In this document: positions 16,084 to 24,360 of the stretch, in pieces
Layout of the letters: every line of letters begins with the position of its first letter
Position numbering within the stretch: position 1 is the first letter of the stretch
From: Bin18 sp965242795
GTDB lineage: Bacteria > Desulfobacterota > Binatia > Bin18
Length of the DNA: 64,000 bases
Reading direction: 5' to 3'
Assembly: GCA_965242795.1 (NCBI GenBank)
Contig: OZ251505.1
Span: 1,922,001-1,986,000 of the forward strand
Position numbers and translations under genes: made by a program
The notes under the pieces: generated by a model
The model's database searches: none
What the model was told of the DNA's origin: nothing
The model's input: the letters and a program-made list of their open reading frames with translations, nothing else

Positions 16084-16947
16084 TCACGCCGCAAGCGGGC
16101 GGCGCAGCCGTTCGGCCATGCGGACGGCTTGGACGGTCTCCGCAACGTCGTGGGCGCGGATGACGTGGGCGCCGTTCGCCACCGCCACCGCGGCGCAACT
16201 CAACGACCCGATGAGCCGGTCGTGGGCGTCGGGCTGGTCGAGTATCTTGCCGATGAACGATTTGCGGGAGACGCCGACGAGCAGCGGAAAGCCGAGTGGC
16301 CGCAATGCGCCAAGCTCCCGCAAGACCAGGCAGTCCCACTCGTCCCAGGCGATCCCCGGCTCGCGGAAGAATCCGATGCCCGGGTCGAGCACGATCCGCT
16401 GCGCAGGGATACCGGCCCGTCGGGCGCGGGCCAGACTCCCGGTCAACGCCGTGCGGATGCGCTGCATGGGCGGTCCGCTGGCCGGTGTCGGTTCGCTCGC
16501 CATGAGGATGGCGCCGGCCGCGGCGTCGGCGAGGAGCGGTGCCATGTCCGGGTCGTGTTGCAGGCCGCTCACGTCGTTGACGATACGGGCGCCGGCCCCG
16601 AGTGCGGCGCGCGCCGGCCGGGCGCGTTTGGTATCGGCCGAGACGGGGACCGAAACAGCGGCCGCCGCGGCTTCCACCGCGGCGGCCAGCCGGTCGGTTT
16701 CTTCCTCCGCGGAGACTCGGGTTTGCAGGTATGGGGCAGTGGACATCGCCCCGATGTCGATGATATCGGCCCCCTCGCTTTCCAGTGCCCGCGCCGCCTC
16801 CGCGATCCGCTCCGCGGCGACGTGAACCGAGCCCTGGTAGAAGGATTCGGGGCTCGCGTTCAGGATGGCCATCACCCGGACCGGCCACGGGTCGCCGACC
16901 CGCACGCCGGCCAGAGAGGCGTCCGCCACGCGCGCCGCGGCGTTCAT
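16084..16947 (-). CDS. folP: Divergent dihydropteroate synthase-like protein
   Basis: 287-aa TIM barrel of the pterin-binding family. DHPS condenses p-aminobenzoate with hydroxymethyl-dihydropterin diphosphate in folate synthesis. Recognisable motifs are VMAILNASPESFYQGSV, RIVNDVSGLQHDP, VLDPGIGFFREPG, LVGVSRKSFIGKIL and VIRAHDVAETVQAV. Two are unusual: the loop normally reading DIGGESTRPG is DIGAMSTAPY, and the SVDT segment is SADTKRA. It may be a folate enzyme or a relative acting on another pterin. Divergent from the GST gene across 109 bp. Confidence 0.82.
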   Translation of the reverse strand: MNAAARVADASLAGVRVGDPWPVRVMAILNASPESFYQGSVHVAAERIAEAARALESEGADIIDIGAMSTAPYLQTRVSAEEETDRLAAAVEAAAAAVSVPVSADTKRARPARAALGAGARIVNDVSGLQHDPDMAPLLADAAAGAILMASEPTPASGPPMQRIRTALTGSLARARRAGIPAQRIVLDPGIGFFREPGIAWDEWDCLVLRELGALRPLGFPLLVGVSRKSFIGKILDQPDAHDRLIGSLSCAAVAVANGAHVIRAHDVAETVQAVRMAERLRRPLAA

Positions 16948-17056
16948 GGACGGTGGAAGGGGCGAGCGGCAGGCCGCAGCGGGGCGGGCATGGTGTATTT
17001 GCCAGTGCCTGGAATTTTCACTACACTACCACCGCCTCGGACAGGAGAACAGCGCC

Positions 17057-17674
17057 ATGAAATTGTACGATTTCCCCCTGAGCCCGTACTGCCAGAAAGT
17101 CCGCCTCGTCCTGACCGAAAAGGACTTGGCGTACGACAAGATGTTCGTCGACCTGACCAAGAACGAACAGCGCCGGCCCGAATTTCAACGCCTCAACCCC
17201 TACAGCAAGGTGCCGGTCCTCGATGACGACGGCGAGATCGTGTACGACTCGACGTTCATCAACGAATATCTCGACGACGAGTACCCCCATCCCTCGCTGC
17301 GTCCCGAAGCGTCCGCGGACCGGGCGCGGATGCGCATGTTCGAAGACTTCGCCGATACGTCCTTCACCCCGCAGTGCGGGCTGCTCTACGCCGAAGTGCG
17401 CAAGCCCGAAGACCGGATCGACCAGGAACGCGCACAGCGCTACCGCGGCGACCTGATCCGCGTCATCGAGTTCCTGGACCGCCAACTCGCCGGCAAGGAT
17501 TATCTGGTTGACGAGTGCTCGTTGGCCGATCTGGCGTTCGTGCCGCGGCTGTTGATCCTGTCGCAACTCGGCGTCGAGTTGCCGTCGCGCCTCAAGCACG
17601 TCTCCGCGTGGATCGAACGCCTGACCGAGCGCCCATCCACAGATCAACTCAAGAGAGATCTCGACATGGCGTAG
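17057..17674 (+). CDS. Glutathione S-transferase family protein
   Basis: 205 aa, thioredoxin-fold N-terminal domain plus helical C-terminal domain. MKLYDFPLSPYCQKVRLVL carries the catalytic-region Ser/Cys; NPYSKVPVLDDDGEIVYDS is the glutathione-binding cis-Pro loop; DECSLADLAFVPRL is the conserved N-capping box. Related to bacterial stringent-starvation-protein/GST-like proteins; the physiological thiol and substrate are unknown. CAGGAG ahead of the ATG at 17057 fixes the start. Confidence 0.9.
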   Translation: MKLYDFPLSPYCQKVRLVLTEKDLAYDKMFVDLTKNEQRRPEFQRLNPYSKVPVLDDDGEIVYDSTFINEYLDDEYPHPSLRPEASADRARMRMFEDFADTSFTPQCGLLYAEVRKPEDRIDQERAQRYRGDLIRVIEFLDRQLAGKDYLVDECSLADLAFVPRLLILSQLGVELPSRLKHVSAWIERLTERPSTDQLKRDLDMA

Positions 17675-17715
17675 GCCGGTCGCGCCGCCGCACCCGGTGC
17701 GGACGCGAGGTCGCG

Positions 17716-18384
17716 GTGTCCGAACTTCCCGACATCATTCCGGTCTTTCCGTTGCCCAACGTCGTTCTGTTCCCGCGGGTGCAGTTGCCGCTGCACGTCT
17801 TCGAGCCGCGCTATCGCGCCATGGTGCGGGACACGTTGCAAGCCGACCCCCCGCTGGTCGGGATGGCCCTCCTGCGCAGCGACAAGCGAGAGGCGGGTCA
17901 CGAGCGCGGGCAGGTGTATCCGGGCAATCCGCCCATCTTTCCGGTCGGCTGCGCCGGCAAACTCGTCAAGAGCGTGCCGCTGGCCGACGGCCGGTTCAAC
18001 ATCCTGCTGGAAGGGCTGTGCGCCTACCGGGTGCAGGAAGAATTCGACGACCGGAGCTATCGGCGGGCGCGGGTGGAATGGCTGCCTGCGAGGGGCGAAT
18101 CGCTGTCCACGGCCCGCCGCGATACCCTCGGCCGCCTGTTGCGAACCTATCTGCAAAAAGAAGACGCCGTCCGCAAGCTCATGGCGGACCCGGACATGAC
18201 GGACGAGTTGTTCGTCAACTTCTTCGCTTTCCATCTCGACCTGCCGCCGCTGGAGAAACAGACCCTGCTCGACGCGGACGGATTGGACGCGCGCGCGGAC
18301 GCGCTCGAGGACATCCTGGAATTCAAGCTGTCGGAGTCGCAGTGGCCGGGCGGTGGAGGCGGGGGGAACGATCGCGTGCATTAG
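17716..18384 (+). CDS. LON-substrate-binding-domain protein
   Basis: About 222 aa. It consists only of the N-terminal substrate-recognition domain of Lon protease, with no ATPase or protease part. Landmarks are IIPVFPLPNVVLFPRVQLPLHVFEPRYRAMV at residues ~6-37, GCAGKLVKSVPLADGRFNILLEG, and a C-terminal helical bundle ending LEDILEFKL. Such stand-alone LON proteins are widespread; their job is unknown. The GTG at 17716 has GAGG upstream. The Gly-rich C-terminal tail (GGGGGG) is probably disordered. Confidence 0.88.
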   Translation: MSELPDIIPVFPLPNVVLFPRVQLPLHVFEPRYRAMVRDTLQADPPLVGMALLRSDKREAGHERGQVYPGNPPIFPVGCAGKLVKSVPLADGRFNILLEGLCAYRVQEEFDDRSYRRARVEWLPARGESLSTARRDTLGRLLRTYLQKEDAVRKLMADPDMTDELFVNFFAFHLDLPPLEKQTLLDADGLDARADALEDILEFKLSESQWPGGGGGGNDRVH

Positions 18385-18456
18385 CCGCGCCCACAGCCTT
18401 GACAGACCCCAAGGCCGCTCTGATAGTAGGCGACTTGCGCCGAACGGACCGATGCC

Positions 18457-19065
18457 ATGAAACGCAAAGAAGAAATGACGTGGTGGGAGCGGCTGTACAT
18501 CCCCGAAATCGTCCGCGGCCTCCTCGTCACCACGTCCCACTTCTGGCGCAACCTGACCCTCCACATGCTGCACAGCGTCGGCGTCGCCAAATCCACGCGC
18601 GCCGCCTACACGGTCCAATACCCCGAAGAGCGCAAGACCTACCCGGACGTCTATCGCGGCAGCCACCGTCTGACCCTGAAAGAAGACGGGTCGGTGCGCT
18701 GCACGTCGTGCTTTCTGTGCGCGACGGCCTGTCCGGCCAATTGCATTCACATCGAGGCCGGCGAGCACCCCGACCCCGCGGTGGAGAAATTCCCGCTCCG
18801 TTACGAGATCGACACCCTGCGCTGTATCTACTGCGGGATGTGCGTCGAAGCCTGCCCGTGCGACGCGATCCGCATGGATACCGCGGTGCACCCGCGCATC
18901 TGGGGCTACGACCGCCGGGATTTCATCGAAACCAAGGACGTCCTGATGAACCGTTCGCGCAGTCTGGCCGCGGGCGGGCGGGACGCGCTCATGACAGAGA
19001 TGCTGGAGAGTTACCACGCCGCGGAGCAACGCGCCGCGGGGTCCGCTGCCGCGCCCCGCGTGTGA
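18457..19065 (+). CDS. nuoI: NADH-quinone oxidoreductase subunit I (NuoI)-type ferredoxin
   Basis: 202 aa. Two 4Fe-4S motifs, CTSCFLCATACPANCI and CIYCGMCVEACPCDAI, plus the N-terminal helix MTWWERLYIPEIVRGLLVT that packs on the membrane arm and the RGSHRLTLKEDG lead-in identify a NuoI/TYKY subunit of complex I, which carries the N6a/N6b clusters toward quinone. No other nuo gene is in the window, so this is a solitary copy, perhaps recruited as electron carrier for the redox cluster that follows 27 bp downstream. The C-terminal ~40 residues are a nonconserved Ala-rich tail. Confidence 0.9.
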   Translation: MKRKEEMTWWERLYIPEIVRGLLVTTSHFWRNLTLHMLHSVGVAKSTRAAYTVQYPEERKTYPDVYRGSHRLTLKEDGSVRCTSCFLCATACPANCIHIEAGEHPDPAVEKFPLRYEIDTLRCIYCGMCVEACPCDAIRMDTAVHPRIWGYDRRDFIETKDVLMNRSRSLAAGGRDALMTEMLESYHAAEQRAAGSAAAPRV

Positions 19066-19092
19066 CGGCTCCGGAAGGGCGAGAGGCAGATC

Positions 19093-20271
19093 ATGGCGAA
19101 GACGTACAAGGAACTGATGGACGAGGCCCGCGCAGCGGTGCCCGAGGTGACGGTCGACGACGTCAAGGCCCGACTCGCAAACGGACGGCGGCCGGTGCTG
19201 CTCGACGTGCGCGAACGCGAGGAATACCGCGAGGGACATCTGGAAGGGGCGCTCGCCCTGCCGCGCGGGTTCCTGGAAATGCGCGTCGAAGAGGCGGTAC
19301 CGGACAAGTCCGCGCCGGTCGTCGCCTACTGCGCCGGCGGGGTCCGCTCGCTGATCGCCGCGCACACGCTCCAGGAGATGGGCTACACGGACGTGCGTTC
19401 GATGGCCGGCGGATACACGGCCTGGAAGAACGCGGGGTACGATTGGGTCGCCGACCGACAGTTCAGCCAGGAACAACTCACCCGGTACGCACGGCACTTC
19501 ACGTTGCCGGAAGTCGGCGAGGCCGGGCAGGCCAAGCTGCTGGACGCCAAGGTGTTGTGCGTCGGCGCCGGCGGGCTGGGCTCGCCCGTGGCCTTTTATC
19601 TGGCCGCGGCCGGGGTCGGGACGCTGGGTCTCGTGGACCACGACACCGTGGACATGAGCAACCTGCAACGCCAGATCCTGCACACCAACGACCGGGTCGG
19701 CATGCCCAAGGTCGAGTCGGCCCAGATGACGCTGAACGCCCTGAACCCGGACGTGAACGTCGTCCAGTTCAAGGAGCGCTTGTCGTCCGAGAACGTCCGC
19801 CGCATCATCGGCGACTTCGACATCGTGGTGAACGGCTGCGACAATTTTCCGACCAGGTATCTCATCAACGACGCCTGCATCATGGCGAAGAAGCTGCTCG
19901 TCGACGGCTCCATCTTCCAATTCGAGGGCCAGGTCACGGTCATCGATCCGCACGACGGGCCGTGCTACCGCTGCCTGTTCCCCGAGCCGCCGCCCCCGGG
20001 TGCGGCCCCGAGTTGCGCGGAAGCCGGCGTGCTGGGCGTCCTGCCGGGTTTGGTGGGCTGCATGCAGGCGCTCGAAGTCATCAAGTCGATCCTCGACGCC
20101 GGCCGGCCGCTGGTCGGGCGCATGATGCACTTCGATACGCTCAGTTCGGAGATCCGCGTGCTCAAGCTCCGCAAGGACCCGAACTGCCTCGTCTGTAGCG
20201 AAAACCCGAAAATCACGGAACTGATCGACTACGAAGAGTTTTGCGGGCTGCGGCCGGCGCAGGCCGCGTAA
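19093..20271 (+). CDS. Rhodanese-MoeB/ThiF fusion (sulfur-carrier adenylyltransferase)
   Basis: 392 aa in two domains. Residues ~20-118 are a rhodanese with active-site loop CAGGVRS (Cys80). Residues ~125-380 are a MoeB/ThiF E1-like domain: GAGGLGSPV ATP loop at ~158, DHDTVDMSNLQRQILH, NGCDNFPTRYLIND, and structural zinc cysteines CYRC (291/294) and CLVC (365/368). MoeB-type proteins adenylate the C-terminal glycine of a MoaD/ThiS carrier, which then accepts sulfur; here the sulfurtransferase is built in. In the common MoeZ/MOCS3 type the rhodanese is C-terminal, so the order is reversed. Probable partner: the MoaD-like protein at 22132. Confidence 0.92.
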   Translation: MAKTYKELMDEARAAVPEVTVDDVKARLANGRRPVLLDVREREEYREGHLEGALALPRGFLEMRVEEAVPDKSAPVVAYCAGGVRSLIAAHTLQEMGYTDVRSMAGGYTAWKNAGYDWVADRQFSQEQLTRYARHFTLPEVGEAGQAKLLDAKVLCVGAGGLGSPVAFYLAAAGVGTLGLVDHDTVDMSNLQRQILHTNDRVGMPKVESAQMTLNALNPDVNVVQFKERLSSENVRRIIGDFDIVVNGCDNFPTRYLINDACIMAKKLLVDGSIFQFEGQVTVIDPHDGPCYRCLFPEPPPPGAAPSCAEAGVLGVLPGLVGCMQALEVIKSILDAGRPLVGRMMHFDTLSSEIRVLKLRKDPNCLVCSENPKITELIDYEEFCGLRPAQAA

Positions 20272-20308
20272 CCCGCGGGGAACCGACCACCGGCTGCCGG
20301 GAGGGAGT

Positions 20309-20788
20309 ATGAAACAGATCGTCGTCCACCAGGAAAAATGTACGGCGTGTCGGGAGTGCGAGCTGGCCTGCTCGTTTACGCACGAGCAGAAATTCCTGCC
20401 CGCGCTCTCCCGCATCCGGGTCGCCGACTTCTACGAGGAGCAGTTCTACCAGCCGATGGTGTGCGTCCACTGCGCCGACGCCCCGTGCGCGACGGTGTGT
20501 CCGACGGTCGCCATCCAGCGCCGGCCCGACGGCCAGGTGCAGGTCAGCGACGAACGCTGCATCGGCTGCAAGATGTGCCTGCTGGCGTGTCCGTTCGGGG
20601 TGATGGGATTCTCGCCGGACCGCGGGGTCGCGCACAACTGCGATTTCTGCGACGACACGCCTCAATGCGTGGAGTTCTGCACCCCGGGCGCGCTCGAATA
20701 CGCCGACGTGGTCTCGGTCGAAGCGCTGGCCAAGCAGAAAGCCGCCGCGGCCCTGGGTCTGCCGAACTCCGCCCAAGCGGCCGACTAG
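20309..20788 (+). CDS. Four-cluster 4Fe-4S ferredoxin-like electron-transfer subunit
   Basis: 159 aa with 16 cysteines in four groups (11,14,17,21; 52,55,60,64; 84,87,90,94; 111,114,120,124), enough for four 4Fe-4S clusters. This is the pattern of HycB/CooF/DmsB-type subunits and of AorA, the ~18-kDa small subunit of the Aromatoleum tungsten aldehyde oxidoreductase complex. It would wire an enzyme to the FAD protein encoded 42 bp downstream. GGGAGG precedes the ATG. No catalytic molybdo- or tungsto-subunit lies next to it. Confidence 0.9.
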   Translation: MKQIVVHQEKCTACRECELACSFTHEQKFLPALSRIRVADFYEEQFYQPMVCVHCADAPCATVCPTVAIQRRPDGQVQVSDERCIGCKMCLLACPFGVMGFSPDRGVAHNCDFCDDTPQCVEFCTPGALEYADVVSVEALAKQKAAAALGLPNSAQAAD

Positions 20789-20830
20789 GCTGCATCCGAC
20801 CACCGCGGCCGCACACGACGGGGGCTTCCC

Positions 20831-22081
20831 ATGCCAGACACATACGTGCTGATCGGCAACAGCGCCGCGGCGTTGGCCGCCATCGACGGCATTCGCAGAC
20901 ACGACCCGACCGGCGCCATTACGGTCGTCAACCGCGAGGAAGGGCCGGCGTATTCGCGCGTCGCGCTGCCGTACTACGTCGCCGGGGAGATGACGTTGCA
21001 GGACCTGTTGATCCGCGAGCGGCCCGATTACACCGCCAAGGGTGTGACGCTGACCGAAAACGAAAACGCGGTCGCCGTGGATACGGCCGGCAAGCAGGTC
21101 ACGTTGGAGAGCGGCACGCGGCTCGCCTACGACAAGCTGCTGGTCGCGACCGGCTCGGAAACCATCGTCCCTCCCATTCAGGGCTTGGACGACGTGCCCC
21201 ACCACTATCTGTGGACCCTGGACGACGCGGTCGGCATGAAGCAGGCCGCGGAACAAGCCACGACCGCGGTGGTCATCGGCGGCGGCTTCATCGGGATGCT
21301 GGCCGCGGAGGCGCTGCGCAAGCTCAAGATCACGCTCACCATCGTCGAAGTGGCGCCCATCCTGTTGCCGCAATTGCTGGACGACGCCGCGGGCGCACTC
21401 TTCCTGCAAGCCGTGCGGGACGAAGGCGTCACCGTCAAGACCGACGCGATGGTCGCCGGCTTGGCACCGGCCGGCAGTGGCATCCGCGTCTCCCTCAAGG
21501 ACGGCGCAGCATTCGACGTGGACATGGCCGTCGTGGCGACCGGGGTGAAGCCCAGCCTGCACTGCCTGCAGAACGCGGCCATCGACGTGAACAAAGGCGT
21601 GCTGGTCAACGAGTATCTCCAGTCCAGCCACGCCGACGTCTATGCGGCCGGCGACGTGGCGGAAACGCCCGATTTTCTGTCCGACGAGCGTTCGACCTAC
21701 GCGATCTGGCCGACCGCGGTGGAGCAGGGCCGCGTCGCCGGCGCCAACATGGCCGGGGCCGGAGAGGCATACCCCGGCAGCCTCGGCATGAACGTCGTGG
21801 AACTGTTCAACGTCACGCTGGCCCAACTCGGCCGCTTCCGCGAAGCCCCGGACGACGAGGCCAAGCTGTTGAGTCCGGGCGACAACGGGCTGTACCGCAA
21901 GATCGTCGTCGGTCCCGACGGGCGGTTGGCCGGCGCGGTCTATCTGGGCGACGAAAACGGCGTCGCCGAGATGGGCGTCATCCACAGCGCCATCCGCCGG
22001 CGCGAGCAGTGGCAGGGGTTCCAGCCCGGCCGGCAGCCCAAATTCGTCTATGCGGACGTCAACGCCCGCGTCCCGCAATAG
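20831..22081 (+). CDS. FAD-dependent pyridine nucleotide-disulfide-type oxidoreductase (AorC-like)
   Basis: 416 aa with two Rossmann folds. FAD motif VLIGNSAAALAAIDGIRRHD at the N-terminus, LLVATGSE, second dinucleotide motif TAVVIGGGFIGMLAAEAL near residue 150, and ADVYAAGDVAE near residue 270 for the flavin. There is no redox CxxxxC, as in NirB/rubredoxin reductase-type or AorC-type subunits that exchange electrons between NAD(P)H and Fe-S proteins. Size (~44 kDa) and position after the 16-Cys ferredoxin match AorC. Partner and substrate are inferred from context only. Confidence 0.88.
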   Translation: MPDTYVLIGNSAAALAAIDGIRRHDPTGAITVVNREEGPAYSRVALPYYVAGEMTLQDLLIRERPDYTAKGVTLTENENAVAVDTAGKQVTLESGTRLAYDKLLVATGSETIVPPIQGLDDVPHHYLWTLDDAVGMKQAAEQATTAVVIGGGFIGMLAAEALRKLKITLTIVEVAPILLPQLLDDAAGALFLQAVRDEGVTVKTDAMVAGLAPAGSGIRVSLKDGAAFDVDMAVVATGVKPSLHCLQNAAIDVNKGVLVNEYLQSSHADVYAAGDVAETPDFLSDERSTYAIWPTAVEQGRVAGANMAGAGEAYPGSLGMNVVELFNVTLAQLGRFREAPDDEAKLLSPGDNGLYRKIVVGPDGRLAGAVYLGDENGVAEMGVIHSAIRRREQWQGFQPGRQPKFVYADVNARVPQ

Positions 22082-22131
22082 TGACGTCATACCTGCGGTC
22101 ACGTTCCACGTCTTCATCCGAAGCTGCGCCC

Positions 22132-22452
22132 ATGGCCGACGCGGTCACCATTACGGTCAAGCTGTTCGCCACGCTCAAGAAGTACGCGCCGAACGGACGG
22201 GCGGCGGACATTCCCCTCACGCTGCCCGCCGGCGCGACCGTCCGGGACGTGGTGGAGCGGCTCGACATCCCCCACGATCAAGCCGCGATGCTGGTTGCCG
22301 GCGATACCTACGTCCAGCCGGAAACCGTGCTCGAAGACGGCCAGGAGATCAGCATTTTTCCGCCGCTGGCCGGCGGCAGCGTTCTCAAGCGGCCCAACTC
22401 GGCGGCGACCCGGCGGGCTGACGCCGCGCCTTGCGTCGGGGACGCATCGTGA
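22132..22452 (+). CDS. MoaD/ThiS-family sulfur carrier with C-terminal extension
   Basis: 106 aa, beta-grasp ubiquitin-like fold: VTITVKLFATLKKYAPNG, LPAGATVRDVVERLDIP, LEDGQEISIFPPLAGG. MoaD/ThiS proteins carry sulfur as a thiocarboxylate on a C-terminal Gly-Gly for molybdopterin or thiamine synthesis. Here the Gly-Gly is at 81-82 and 24 more residues follow (SVLKRPNSAATRR and onward), so the carrier would need trimming or the tail is unusual. The stop overlaps the transketolase start (GTGA). Likely partner of the rhodanese-MoeB at 19093. Confidence 0.88.
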   Translation: MADAVTITVKLFATLKKYAPNGRAADIPLTLPAGATVRDVVERLDIPHDQAAMLVAGDTYVQPETVLEDGQEISIFPPLAGGSVLKRPNSAATRRADAAPCVGDAS

Positions 22453-24290
22453 CGGTGGACTTCCAGGCGCTGCGCGCCACCGCGGACGCCCTACGTCGCC
22501 ACTCGTTGCGGGCTACCGCCGCGGCGGGCTCCGGCCATCCCACGTCGTGCCTGTCCGCCGCGGACATCATGGCCGCCGTGTTCTTCGCGGATCTGCGCTT
22601 CGACCCGCACGCGCCGGCCCATCCGGCGAACGACCGCTTCGTGCTGTCGAAAGGCCACGCCGCGCCGCTACTGTACGCCGCGCTGGCCGAGGCCGGGGCG
22701 CTGTCGATGGAGGATCTCACCTCGCTCCGGCAATTCTCCAGCGACCTGGAAGGCCACCCCACGCCGCGCCTCCCGTGGGTCGGCGCCGCGACCGGCTCGC
22801 TCGGTCAAGGGTTGTCCGTGGGCGTCGGCATGGCGCTGGCCGGAAAACGGCTGGATAAATTGGAGTACCGCGTCACCGTCCTGCTGGGCGACGGCGAGAT
22901 CGCCGAAGGCGGCGTGTGGGAAGCCGCAGCCACGGCGTCCCACTACGCCCTCGACAACCTGACCGCCATCATCGACGTGAACGGCATGGGGCAGAGCGGG
23001 CCGACCATGTACGCCTTCGACGTGGAGACCTATTGCCGTCGATTCTCCGCCTTCGGTTGGCACGCCGTGGCGGTGGACGGGCACGACCTCGCCGCGCTGG
23101 TCGCCGCCTGCAAGGAAGCGCGCGTCACGACCGGCCAGCCGACGGTACTCGTGGCCCGAACTCTGAAAGGCAAGGGCGTCTCCTTTCTGGAGGACAAACC
23201 TGGTTGGCACGGCAAGCCGGTCAAGGGTGACGACCTGGACAAAGCGTTGGCCGAGTTACCGAACGGCCGCGGCGCGACCGCCCCGGCCGGCGGGCATCCG
23301 CCGGCCTACGAAGTCATTCCGGCCGCACGGCGCGGAAAGGTCGCCGCGCCCGCCTACACGCTGGGGGAAAAGGTCGCCACGCGGGTCGCGTACGGCACGG
23401 CGCTGGCGAAGCTCGGCGCGGTGGACGACCGGATCGTGGCGCTCGACGGCGATACCAAGAACTCGACGTTCGCCGAGACGTTTTTGCAGGCGCACCCGGA
23501 GCGCTATTTCGAGAGCTACATCGCCGAGCAGAACATGGTCGGGGCCGCGGTCGGGCTGGCCGCGTGCGGCAAGATTCCCTTCGCCTCGACGTTCGCGGCG
23601 TTTCTGACGCGCGCCTTCGACCACATCCGCATGGCCGCCATCTCCGGGGTCGCCGTCAAGTACGCGGGCTCGCACTGCGGCGTGTCGATCGGCGAAGACG
23701 GCCCGTCGCAGATGGGTCTGGAAGATCTGGCCATGATGCGCGCGATTCCCGACTCGGTCGTCCTGTATCCCAGCGACGCGGTGTCGTCCGAACGCATGGT
23801 TTCGGTCATGGCCGAGCTGCCCGGCACGACGTATCTGCGCACGACGCGGCCCGCCACGCCCGTTTTGTATCCCAACGACGAATCCTTCCCGGTCGGGGGC
23901 AGCAAGCTGCTCCGGTCGAGCCGAAACGACGCGGTGACCGTCGTGGCCGCGGGCGTGACCGTCCACGAGGCGCTGGCCGCCTGCGAGACGCTCGCCGCGG
24001 CCGGCCTCGCCGTGCGCCTGATCGACGCTTATTCGGTGAAGCCCCTCGACGCCGAGGCCATCCTGGCCGCGGCCCGCGCCACGCGGAATACCGTGCTGGT
24101 CGTGGAAGACCACTATTTCGACGGCGGGTTGGGCGACGCGGTGCTCAACGCCGTGGCCGTGCACGACGTCGAGGTCCACAAGCTGGCGGTCACCGGCGTC
24201 CCACGCTCCGGCACCCCGGACGAACTTCTCGACGCATGCGGCATCAGCGCCCGGCACATCGCCGCCAAGGTCAGGGAACTGGCCGCCTGA
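22449..24290 (+). CDS. tkt: Transketolase
   Basis: 613 aa, thiamine-diphosphate enzyme moving two-carbon ketol units between sugar phosphates in the pentose phosphate or Calvin pathways. N-terminal HSLRATAAAGSGHPTSCLSAADI and KGHAAPLLYAALAEAG; TPP motif GDGEIAEGGVWEAAATASHY near residue 150; Pyr domain with EQNMVGAAVGLA, GSHCGVSIGEDGPSQMGLED; C-terminal DAYSVKPLDAEAI. It is the shorter form (~620 aa), as in animals and many archaea-like bacterial copies, rather than the ~660-aa TktA form. The GTG start overlaps the MoaD stop, so translation is coupled to the sulfur-carrier cluster, an odd pairing. Confidence 0.93.
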   Translation: MTVDFQALRATADALRRHSLRATAAAGSGHPTSCLSAADIMAAVFFADLRFDPHAPAHPANDRFVLSKGHAAPLLYAALAEAGALSMEDLTSLRQFSSDLEGHPTPRLPWVGAATGSLGQGLSVGVGMALAGKRLDKLEYRVTVLLGDGEIAEGGVWEAAATASHYALDNLTAIIDVNGMGQSGPTMYAFDVETYCRRFSAFGWHAVAVDGHDLAALVAACKEARVTTGQPTVLVARTLKGKGVSFLEDKPGWHGKPVKGDDLDKALAELPNGRGATAPAGGHPPAYEVIPAARRGKVAAPAYTLGEKVATRVAYGTALAKLGAVDDRIVALDGDTKNSTFAETFLQAHPERYFESYIAEQNMVGAAVGLAACGKIPFASTFAAFLTRAFDHIRMAAISGVAVKYAGSHCGVSIGEDGPSQMGLEDLAMMRAIPDSVVLYPSDAVSSERMVSVMAELPGTTYLRTTRPATPVLYPNDESFPVGGSKLLRSSRNDAVTVVAAGVTVHEALAACETLAAAGLAVRLIDAYSVKPLDAEAILAAARATRNTVLVVEDHYFDGGLGDAVLNAVAVHDVEVHKLAVTGVPRSGTPDELLDACGISARHIAAKVRELAA

Positions 24291-24322
24291 CGGTCGGACA
24301 GCCCACGCTGAGCGATGACGCC

Positions 24323-24339
24323 ACGCGGATCCTCCGCGT
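24323..24339. terminator. Possible short hairpin between convergent tkt and trmB
   Basis: ACGCGGA-TCC-TCCGCGT, a perfect 7-bp stem with a 3-nt loop, sits in the 70-bp convergent gap. There is no clear T-run on either side, so its role as a terminator is uncertain. Confidence 0.35.
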
Positions 24340-24360
24340 CGCTTGCGATCCCTTCTTTAC

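Noticed and set aside
17644..22117. Antisense open frames of 634 to 923 codons across the redox cluster, and an 833-codon + strand frame overlapping them.
   Set aside because: Same artefact: no ribosome binding sites, no domains, and full overlap with NuoI, MoeB, ferredoxin and FAD-protein genes.
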